From assembly GCF_009901955.1 (NCBI RefSeq), contig NZ_WUTS01000001.1:2054817-2118816 (forward strand): a stretch of 64,000 bases of DNA, in the 5' to 3' direction. Every line of letters starts with the position of its first letter. The stretch's first letter is position 1. Both the position numbers and the translations under genes were made by a program. Below the pieces are notes generated by a model. The model made no database searches. It was not told the DNA's origin and saw nothing but the letters and a program-made list of their open reading frames with translations. Source of the stretch: Halomonas icarae. Lineage in GTDB: Bacteria; Pseudomonadota; Gammaproteobacteria; Pseudomonadales; Halomonadaceae. This document shows, in pieces, positions 29,120 through 35,943 of this stretch.

Positions 29120-31307
29120 CAAGCGACTCCTTGCATCGACCATTGACCGGTTCGCGTTCTCCGCGCCGCCAGGCAAAGTAGCGCGCCAGCCACCCCAGCA
29201 GGCGCTCCGGTTTATGGGCATGCTTCCACACCCCGGCGGTGGCCTTCACCGCTTCACTGCGGGTGGGGTACGGGTGGATGGTGGAGAGCAGACGGTTGAG
29301 GCCGATCCCGCGGGTCATCGCCAGGGTGAAGGTCGCCAGCATCTCTCCGGCCTCGGCACCGACGATGGTAGCCCCCAGGATGCGGTCGCTACCGGGGCGA
29401 GTCAGCACCTTGACGAACCCCCGGGCCTCATCTTCGGCCAGGGCGCGATCCAGCTCACCCAGCGAATAGCGGGTTACCTCGACATCGAGGCTCCTGGCGC
29501 TAGCCTCGCGCTCATTGAGCCCGACCCGCGCGATCTCCGGTGAGGTAAAGGTGACCGCCGGCAACGCCTGGTAGCTGACCCGAAAGCGCCTGACCTCTCC
29601 GAACAGGGCATTGACGCTGGCGTGCCAGGCCTGATGGGCACCGGCATGCGTCAGCTGGTAAGGCCCCACCACATCGCCACAGGCCCAGACATTCGGCAGC
29701 ACGCTACGCAGCGTCTCGTCCACCTCCAGGGTGCCGTTCTGCCGGGTATCGACTCCCAGCGCCTCGAGGCCCATGCCGCTCACATTGGCTTCGCGGCCCA
29801 CGGCCACCAGCAGATGGGTTAGAGGCTGACGTGAGATGTTGCCATCAGTATCGGCCACCTCGAGGGCATGACTCTCGCCGTCGGCGACGAGGCGCAGCGC
29901 CCGGTGCCCCAGCAGCAGCTGCACCCCCTCCTCCTCCATGGCGGCCTCAAGTTCCCTGGCCACCTCCGCATCCTCGCGGGGCAGGAGCTGATCGGCAGAC
30001 TCCACCAGAGTCACCCGGCTGCCCAGCATGGCAAGACTCTGCCCCAGCTCACAGCCAATCGGGCCACCCCCCAGCACCACCAGGCGCTCGGGCAGCGTAT
30101 CGAGCTGCCACAGATTATCGGATGTCAGCACCTTCACCGTCTCGATGCCGGGCAGCTCGGGCACCCGCGGTCGCGCACCACTGGCGATGATCACATGTCG
30201 TGTGGTCAGGGTACGCTCCCCCTCGGGCGTCTCCACCCTGACTTCCCAGGGGCTCGTCAGCCGCGCATCGCCCTCGAGCACATCCACACCCAGGCCACGA
30301 TAACGCTCGGGACTGTCGTGGGGCTCGATGCTCTCGATGGCGCCCCGAACATGGGTCATCACCGCCGCAAAATCCACGCTGGGTTCCGCTACCCGGACGC
30401 CATAGCGCGCCGCTCGCCTTATCTCCCGGACCGAGCGTGCCGCGCGAATCAGCGCCTTGGAGGGCACGCAGCCGGTATTGAGGCAATCGCCCCCCATCCG
30501 CTCCCGCTCCACCAGGGTCACTCGAGCGCGCACGGCGGCGCCGATGTAACTGGCCACCAGCCCCGCCGCGCCCGCGCCGATCACCACGATGTCACGGTCG
30601 AACCTGCCCGGACGCCCGTAGCGATGGACCAGGGCACGGCGCCGAACCAGCGCCACCATGCCCCTGGCAAGCCAGGGAAAGAGTCCGATCAGCACGAAGG
30701 AGAGCAGCAACGAGGGTGACAGGATATCGCCCAGTGACTCCAGGTCGGCCAGCTCACTGCCGGCATTCACGAACACCACGGTGCCCGGCAGCATGCCCAG
30801 CTGACTGACCCAGTAGAAGGTGGTCAGCCGCATGCGCGTCAGGCCCACCACCAGGTTGATCACGAAGAAGGGAAACAGCGGAATCAAGCGCAGGGTAAAG
30901 AGGTAGAGGGCACCCTCGCGTCGAATACCGGCATTGATGCGCTCCAGCTGGTGGGCATAGCGCCGCTCCAGTGGTGCGCGCAGCAGGGTACGCGCGATCA
31001 GGGCCGCCAGGGTCGCCCCGATGGTACTGGCAAAGGAGACCAGCAGCAGCCCCCAGCCCAGGCCGAACAGGGTACCGCTGAGCACCGTCATCAGGGCCGC
31101 CCCCGGCAGGGAGAGCGCCGCCATCGCGACATAGAGAAGGAAGAAGCCACCGATCACCGTTACCGGCTCTCGCGACAGCCAGGCATGAAAGCGCGCCTGC
31201 TCGGCCTGCAGTACCTCCAGGGTCAGGTAATCATTGGCGCCGGAGAGAAAGAACGCCACCACCAGGACGACGATCAGCGCGAGCAACAGCAGTCGACGTG
31301 AACGCAT
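29112..31307 (-). CDS. TVP38/TMEM64 (DedA-like) membrane domain fused to FAD disulfide reductase
   Basis: A 731-residue fusion. Residues 1-235 form a TVP38/TMEM64 (SNARE-associated) membrane domain with GTLFGLGWGLLLVSFASTIGA and YLFTLRLIPLFPFFVINLVVGLTRM. From about 250, a class I pyridine nucleotide-disulfide oxidoreductase follows: FAD motif VIGAGAAGLVASYIGA, redox pair in GGDCLNTGCVPSK, NAD motif VVLGGGPIGCELGQSLAMLG, and a dimerisation domain with HPYPTRSEA. It resembles mercuric reductase but has no N-terminal heavy-metal domain. ATG 31307 follows GAGGAGG. Substrate unknown. Confidence 0.9.
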   Translation of the reverse strand: MRSRRLLLLALIVVLVVAFFLSGANDYLTLEVLQAEQARFHAWLSREPVTVIGGFFLLYVAMAALSLPGAALMTVLSGTLFGLGWGLLLVSFASTIGATLAALIARTLLRAPLERRYAHQLERINAGIRREGALYLFTLRLIPLFPFFVINLVVGLTRMRLTTFYWVSQLGMLPGTVVFVNAGSELADLESLGDILSPSLLLSFVLIGLFPWLARGMVALVRRRALVHRYGRPGRFDRDIVVIGAGAAGLVASYIGAAVRARVTLVERERMGGDCLNTGCVPSKALIRAARSVREIRRAARYGVRVAEPSVDFAAVMTHVRGAIESIEPHDSPERYRGLGVDVLEGDARLTSPWEVRVETPEGERTLTTRHVIIASGARPRVPELPGIETVKVLTSDNLWQLDTLPERLVVLGGGPIGCELGQSLAMLGSRVTLVESADQLLPREDAEVARELEAAMEEEGVQLLLGHRALRLVADGESHALEVADTDGNISRQPLTHLLVAVGREANVSGMGLEALGVDTRQNGTLEVDETLRSVLPNVWACGDVVGPYQLTHAGAHQAWHASVNALFGEVRRFRVSYQALPAVTFTSPEIARVGLNEREASARSLDVEVTRYSLGELDRALAEDEARGFVKVLTRPGSDRILGATIVGAEAGEMLATFTLAMTRGIGLNRLLSTIHPYPTRSEAVKATAGVWKHAHKPERLLGWLARYFAWRRGEREPVNGRCKESLDA

Positions 31308-31410
31308 CGGGCCTCCTCGGGCCTGAAAGGACAAGAGAATAAAGGAAAGGCGAGAAACAAAAACCTGAAATTGAGTCGTCGGTGGTACGGTATCCTTACG
31401 CTTCACTCCC

Positions 31411-32118
31411 ATGAAGGCCATGGAGACGATGCCCAGTTCACCCCTGAGCCTGATCATTCCCGTGCTGAATGAGGCCGCAACGATCACGACCACCCTGCGC
31501 GGGCTTGCCCCCCTGCGCCAAGGTGGCACGGAGGTGATCGTGGTCGATGGCGGCAGCCGGGATGGGACCCCTGAACTGGCCCGGCCTCACTGCCAGGAGG
31601 TGATCGACGCCCCCGGCGGGCGAGCACGACAAATGAACCGCGGGGCAGAGGCGGCCTGTGGCGAGATCCTGCTCTTTCTGCATGCGGACACTCATCTGCC
31701 CGACAGTGCCGATCACCATATCCGCCAGGCACTCTCCCGGGAGCGCTGCTGGGGGAGGTTCGACATCCGCCTGGAGGGTAATAGCCGACTGCTGCCGATG
31801 GTGGCACGCGCCATGAACCTGCGCTCGCGACTGACCGGTATCGCTACCGGCGACCAGGCGCTGTTCATGACGCGTGCCGCCTTCGAGGCCGTAGGGGGCT
31901 TTCCCGACCAGCCACTGATGGAGGATATCGCCATCAGTCGTCGCCTCGGGCGACTCTCTCCCCCGGCCTGCCTGCACTCGAGAGTGACCAGTTCCGGTCG
32001 CCGCTGGGACAGTCAGGGCCCCTGGCGCACCATCTGGTTGATGTGGCGACTGCGCTGGCGATACTGGCGAGGAGCCCCACCCGAGACACTGGCCAGGGAG
32101 TATCGACATGTGCGCTGA
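31411..32118 (+). CDS. Glycosyltransferase family 2, TIGR04283 type
   Basis: A 235-residue GT2-type protein. SLIIPVLNEAATITTTL, EVIVVDGGSRDGT and the DxD-like FLHADTHLP are all present. The group is annotated as rSAM/selenodomain-associated or arsenosugar-biosynthesis transferase 2. The start is uncertain between ATG 31411 and internal ATGs at 31423 or 31429. It overlaps the next gene by 11 bp, the usual pairing of the two families. Confidence 0.85.
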   Translation: MKAMETMPSSPLSLIIPVLNEAATITTTLRGLAPLRQGGTEVIVVDGGSRDGTPELARPHCQEVIDAPGGRARQMNRGAEAACGEILLFLHADTHLPDSADHHIRQALSRERCWGRFDIRLEGNSRLLPMVARAMNLRSRLTGIATGDQALFMTRAAFEAVGGFPDQPLMEDIAISRRLGRLSPPACLHSRVTSSGRRWDSQGPWRTIWLMWRLRWRYWRGAPPETLAREYRHVR

Positions 32119-32764
32119 AGGGGTAGCCGGCAGGGTCAGGCTCACCATCATGGCCAAGGCCCCGATTCCCGGAAGCGTCAAGACACGCCTGATGCCGGGC
32201 TGCGGTGCCGAAGAGGCCGCCCGGATCCATGCGGACCTGCTGCGCCACACCCTGGCCGTGGCCTGTGCGGCCCTGCCGGCGAAGCGGATCACGCTGTGGA
32301 CGGCCCTCGAGCATGAGCACCCGCTGTTTCTCGAGCTGGCGACGAAACATGGCATCGCCCGGCATGCACAGAACGAAGGCGACCTGGGGGAGCGCATGCG
32401 ATTCGCGCTGACGCCGGGGCCGGCGATGGTCATCGGCAGCGACTGCCCGACACTGACGCCCGAACTGCTGCACACCTGTACCCAGGCACTGGCGACTCAC
32501 GACGCCGTCTGCCTGCCGGCAGAAGATGGGGGCTATGCACTGCTCGGCCTTCACGAGGTCCACCCCAGCCTTTTCACCGATATCGACTGGGGTAGCGAGC
32601 GCGTCATGACCCAGACCCGCCAGCGGCTGGATGCCCTGGGCTGGGGCCTGGCCTGCCCGGCCACCGTCTGGGACGTCGACCGCCCCGATGACCTGAGGCG
32701 CTGGCGACAGGCTTCCCGCAGCCGTTACACCACCTCACCTTCTCCATCGGATGACGCCCAGTGA
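32108..32764 (+). CDS. Nucleotidyltransferase-like protein, TIGR04282 type
   Basis: A 218-residue DUF2064 protein with a sugar-nucleotide-transferase fold: IMAKAPIPGSVKTRLMP, then VIGSDCPTLTPELL and LPAEDGGYALLGL. Its group is annotated as rSAM/selenodomain-associated or arsenosugar-biosynthesis transferase 1. The ATG follows GGGAG. Its 3' end overlaps that of the opposite-strand gene by 40 bp. No radical-SAM or selenium gene is visible nearby, so the pathway is not evident. Confidence 0.85.
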   Translation: MCAEGVAGRVRLTIMAKAPIPGSVKTRLMPGCGAEEAARIHADLLRHTLAVACAALPAKRITLWTALEHEHPLFLELATKHGIARHAQNEGDLGERMRFALTPGPAMVIGSDCPTLTPELLHTCTQALATHDAVCLPAEDGGYALLGLHEVHPSLFTDIDWGSERVMTQTRQRLDALGWGLACPATVWDVDRPDDLRRWRQASRSRYTTSPSPSDDAQ

Positions 32765-33498
32765 AGCCGATGAGGGTCGAACCCTGCGCCGAGACCCGGC
32801 TTGATGATCTGGAAATAGGGCGACAGGTCGAAATCGCGAGGCGTAAACAGGCTGAAGTGTCGGCGGCGAAAGACGCGGCGACGACATTCGGCGCAGCGCT
32901 TCTCGTCCCTCAGCCACTCCTCGATGGGAAGAATGGGGTAGTTGATAAACTGGAACGCTTCGGCAAGCAGCGTCGAACAGATTGCACGGGTCGGGTCACC
33001 ACTACCCAGTGCCAGCATCCCACGCCGCCAGGGGACGGGCACCGGTGGGAGCGGCATCAGGTAGCGTGCCAGGTCGAAGATATTACGCAGATCATAGCGA
33101 TGACCGACACGCTGCGTTGCATGTTCGATCAGTTGCTGGATGTCGTTATCGGCGAGGCCAACGGGGCGGCAGATCCGCAAGGGATAGCCACTGAACTCAT
33201 CGTACCCGACCAGACGGACCCCCTCGGCCAGATCCGCCTCGACGAAGGCGGTTCCGGGGTGGCCCCCGGCGCGTAGCGCCGCCTCGGAGCCGACAAACAA
33301 GGCCGCATGGGACCAGGAGGACTGGGTCAGGTACTTGATGACGGTGCTCAAGCGTGAAGACCCCTCGATCAGCAGGACATCGCCGGGAAGCAGGCAGCTC
33401 CATACCTCGCCAACCGTCGCCGACTGGGGCCGATGCCACGGCCTGGGCCTCGACAGCCAGCAACTAATGCGATAGCCACACCTCTCCAGGGCTTTCAT
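32725..33498 (-). CDS. YiiX/YebB-like permuted NlpC/P60 hydrolase
   Basis: A 257-residue protein with the permuted papain-like fold: the catalytic His is early (SSWSHAALFVG, after LLPGDVLLIEG) and the Cys late (AICSTLLAEAFQ), as in YiiX and YaeF. The C-terminal third is basic with a CAECRRRVFRRR stretch. I chose ATG 33498 after GGAGGGG. Its 3' end overlaps the convergent gene by 40 bp. Relatives act on peptides, amides or lipid thioesters; the target here is unknown. Confidence 0.8.
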   Translation of the reverse strand: MKALERCGYRISCWLSRPRPWHRPQSATVGEVWSCLLPGDVLLIEGSSRLSTVIKYLTQSSWSHAALFVGSEAALRAGGHPGTAFVEADLAEGVRLVGYDEFSGYPLRICRPVGLADNDIQQLIEHATQRVGHRYDLRNIFDLARYLMPLPPVPVPWRRGMLALGSGDPTRAICSTLLAEAFQFINYPILPIEEWLRDEKRCAECRRRVFRRRHFSLFTPRDFDLSPYFQIIKPGLGAGFDPHRLHWASSDGEGEVV

Positions 33499-33728
33499 CT
33501 CCCCCTCCACACCGGCCTCTATGGATCAGTATCGTCCAGTACGCTAGTTTTTTGTCGCTCGAGACAACGTAGGCTTACACTCATCGTGAAGGAGGCTTGC
33601 AAGCAGAGCGTGGTGCCGCCGATGAGAGTCTGGTGACGAAATCCTGTAATGGTTCCCACGGTTCGGCGACGAAAGGGGCGCACCAGGACTTCCTGCGCTG
33701 CTCTCCCCAGATACTGGAGACAACCCTT

Positions 33729-34343
33729 ATGGAAGACCCGGCCGCGAGCGGGGGTGACAGGCTTGCCAAGCAACGATCGATACGCCTGGAACGCCTTTCA
33801 TCGATCAGACCCAAGCTGGTCTCTTTCGCCAGGATGCATCTGCGCGACAATGCCATGGCAGAGGATGCCGTTCAGGAAGCCCTGATGGCGGCTATCGAGA
33901 AGGATGCCACCTTCGCGGGTCGTTCCGGCTATGACACCTGGGTGTTTGGAATATTGAAGTACAAGATTCTCGACATCATGCGCTACCAGAAGCGCCAGGG
34001 ACGCCTGCAGCCTCTCGATGACGAGGAGAGTGATGAGGTCATCGATCGACAGTTTCGAAAAAACGGGCGCTGGGAAGCCCATTCTCGTCCGGCAAGTTGG
34101 GGGGATCCTGACGCCGTCATCGAAAGCCAGCACTTCTGGAGGGTGTTCGACGCCTGCATGATCGCACTGCCGGAAAACACTGCCCGGGTCTTCTCGCTGC
34201 GCGAGCTGATGGGGCTCTCTACCGAGGAGATCTGTGGGCTGCTCGAGATTCGAGAAAGCAACTGCTGGGTGATTCTGCACCGTGCACGGCTACGTCTACG
34301 CCAATGTATCGAGAAAGGCTGGTTGGAAGGAGAAACCGCATGA
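33729..34343 (+). CDS. ECF-type RNA polymerase sigma factor
   Basis: A 204-residue sigma-70 family protein. Region 2 is at about 15-90 (LVSFARMHLRDNAMAEDAVQEALMAAIE, then TWVFGILKYKILDIMRYQKR). Region 4 is at about 140-195 (ALPENTARVFSLRELMGLSTEEICGLLEI, WVILHRARLRLR). The 50-residue insert between them with DDEESDEVIDRQF is like the TIGR02943 group. ATG 33729 follows GGAG. It overlaps a cysteine-containing anti-sigma gene and converges on the ligase/acidic-repeat genes, which it might control. Confidence 0.92.
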   Translation: MEDPAASGGDRLAKQRSIRLERLSSIRPKLVSFARMHLRDNAMAEDAVQEALMAAIEKDATFAGRSGYDTWVFGILKYKILDIMRYQKRQGRLQPLDDEESDEVIDRQFRKNGRWEAHSRPASWGDPDAVIESQHFWRVFDACMIALPENTARVFSLRELMGLSTEEICGLLEIRESNCWVILHRARLRLRQCIEKGWLEGETA

Positions 34344-34528
34344 TGATGTGCAAAGAGGCCTCTCGGCTGATGTCACTCAAGCACGAACGCAGCCTTACCT
34401 TTCAGGAAAGGATGTCGCTTCGGTTCCATCTGTCGATGTGCGGCGCCTGCAGGCAGTGTGACAGGCAGTTCAGGCTACTTCATGAGGCCTGCAGGGGCTA
34501 CGGGATTGACCATGAGGTGGATCCGTAG
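34340..34528 (+). CDS. Zinc-finger anti-sigma factor
   Basis: A 62-residue protein with the zf-HC2 pattern HLSMCGACRQC, a His-x3-Cys-x2-Cys site, and an earlier Cys at residue 4. No membrane segment follows, so it is a soluble, probably redox- or metal-sensing anti-sigma factor. GGAAGGAG precedes ATG 34340, which overlaps the sigma factor stop (ATGA). Two further ATG codons follow directly. Confidence 0.85.
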   Translation: MMMCKEASRLMSLKHERSLTFQERMSLRFHLSMCGACRQCDRQFRLLHEACRGYGIDHEVDP

Positions 34529-34571
34529 ACGACGGGCGCTGACGGCCCACCGGTGCCTCACTCCTCTGTCT

Positions 34572-34649
34572 TCACCGGCCTTCCGCCTGCGCCATCACCG
34601 GCATCGCCACGAGCATGCTCATTGCCGCCCCGATCAGATACTTTCTCAT
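34572..34649 (-). CDS. 25-residue signal-peptide-only reading frame
   Basis: A very short frame that begins ATG 34649 after GGAG and encodes MRKYLIGAAMSMLVAMPVMA followed by QAEGR and a stop. It has a basic start, a hydrophobic core and an AxA site, so it looks like a complete secretion signal with almost no mature part. It could be a remnant of a lost secreted protein or a genuine small peptide. The rest of the 34529-34792 gap shows no other gene. Confidence 0.45.
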   Translation of the reverse strand: MRKYLIGAAMSMLVAMPVMAQAEGR

Positions 34650-34792
34650 GGCACTTTTCTCCTGCAAATGAGTCCCCAGGCTGTCCGAGGCCCTCACGTA
34701 TAACAGGAACACGTACGTATCGTTTCAGGCCTGTTATCTCGACAGCAATATGATATTAAACTCACATTGGAGGTGTGCGAAATCCTGACCCG

Positions 34793-35413
34793 TCACGATA
34801 GATCCATGAAACCTCTCACCTTCCGCAAGGCATCGCTCCCATGCAATACGCTTGGCGAGTCTTTATCCTCCATGGCCTGCCGGCGCCAATGACGCAGCGT
34901 GGAGGGATGCACACCGAAATCGGCGGGCAGTTTCAATCCGAGCTGCTGTGCCAAAACTCGAAGCAACGCCATATGGTGCACGGTGTGGCTGGTCAGAAAG
35001 GCCAACTCACGGGCCAGGCTGGTGGTCAACAAGAGAGCTTCACCCTCTTCATCGATCGGGTATTTCAACTGCAGTGGCGTGGAGGCGTGCTCGCCTAGCA
35101 TGGTCAGCCTTGCACGAATCTGGCCCAGCCACTCTAGGGCCACGGCCGGTTCCTGCTCCAGCTCGGACTCCCGGACGCGCGCTTCATAGTCGATACAAGA
35201 GCCATCGATTCCCTCCAGCAGCGCCCGATAGTGATCCAGGATATGGCGTACATGACGCCCCAGGGTCTGCCGACCCTCGGCATCGAAGCCATGTCGATAC
35301 GCTAGCGGAGTGATCTCCACCAGCAAGGTCTCCAGCTGGTGAAGGCTACAGCGATTCTCCTCGACCAGTCTATCGACTCTATCGACACAGTCTCGCAAGT
35401 GGGTCTCGTTCAT
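34793..35413 (-). CDS. DinB-like putative metalloenzyme
   Basis: A 206-residue four-helix-bundle protein of the DinB/YfiT fold. The metal-binding histidines are visible as RHVRHILDHYRALLEG (residues 53-68) and TSHTVHHMALLRVLA (142-156). Family members include thiol S-transferases and hydrolases. GAGGAGGG precedes ATG 35413. It is on the same strand as the acidic-repeat gene and the ligase-like gene, 74 bp downstream of the former, so it may belong to the same transcription unit. Its substrate is unknown. Confidence 0.82.
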   Translation of the reverse strand: MNETHLRDCVDRVDRLVEENRCSLHQLETLLVEITPLAYRHGFDAEGRQTLGRHVRHILDHYRALLEGIDGSCIDYEARVRESELEQEPAVALEWLGQIRARLTMLGEHASTPLQLKYPIDEEGEALLLTTSLARELAFLTSHTVHHMALLRVLAQQLGLKLPADFGVHPSTLRHWRRQAMEDKDSPSVLHGSDALRKVRGFMDLS

Positions 35414-35487
35414 GTGCCCTCCTCTCGGTTACCGAGGGATATCGATACCACGCCGGCCCGGAAGGCCGGCGCAGCGGTTGCTCGACA

Positions 35488-35832
35488 TCAATAGGTGCCT
35501 TCCCCCTCGGCTTCTGCCTCTCCTTCCCCTTCGGCTTCCGCCTCTCCTTCCGCTTCAGCTTCCGCCTCTCCTTCGACTTCGGCCTCACCCTGCGCCTTAT
35601 CCATGGCGTGCGCGCCAGCCTCGGCACCCGCTTCCGCACCGCCTTCGGCATGGGCCTCGGCAAGCATCAGCGGCGCCTCCTGGCCACTGGTATAGACGGC
35701 CTCATCGGGCTCTGCGGCCACCGCCTGCATGGCGGCACCGCTGGCAACCAGTGCCAGGGCAGGTGCCGCATGGCCCAACCGACGACCAAGCCGTGCGATC
35801 AGGGTCCGGCGTTGCTTATCAATCTCAGTCAT
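35488..35832 (-). CDS. Small exported acidic-repeat protein with tubulin-tail-like C-terminus
   Basis: A 114-residue protein. The N-terminus (DKQRRTLIARLGRRLGHAAP, then hydrophobic ALALVASGAAMQA) is homologous to that of the cytochrome at 22615-23340. A likely signal-peptidase site is AxA around 58-62 (EAHA-E). The mature part is Gly, Ala and Glu: residues 82-112 alternate Glu with Ala/Gly, and the protein ends EAEGEGTY. The C-terminal tyrosine after a Glu/Gly tail recalls alpha-tubulin, and the gene lies 111 bp after a tubulin-tyrosine-ligase-like gene on the same strand. I infer it is a substrate or precursor of that enzyme. No Cys is present. GGAGG precedes ATG 35832. Confidence 0.75.
   Translation of the reverse strand: MTEIDKQRRTLIARLGRRLGHAAPALALVASGAAMQAVAAEPDEAVYTSGQEAPLMLAEAHAEGGAEAGAEAGAHAMDKAQGEAEVEGEAEAEAEGEAEAEGEGEAEAEGEGTY
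35497..35589 (-). repeat. In-frame 6-bp repeat coding Glu-Ala/Glu-Gly
   Basis: About 93 bp of GAG/GAA alternating with GCC/GGC-type codons, the DNA basis of the acidic tail. It is related in sequence to the repeat at 23017-23160 and could recombine or slip. Confidence 0.85.
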
Positions 35833-35943
35833 GACATGACCTCCATCGTGGTTGCAGTAGCAGGCCAGCACTGCGCCTGCCATCGAGTGACGAAGCGTGT
35901 AAGTGACGCCTCGCCATGCTGGACCGCCAGGCGGCCCAACGAC

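Noticed and set aside
35488..35832. Considered as a bufferin-type metallophore or small Cys peptide.
   Set aside because: It has no cysteine and no DUF692 or DUF2063 partner gene nearby.
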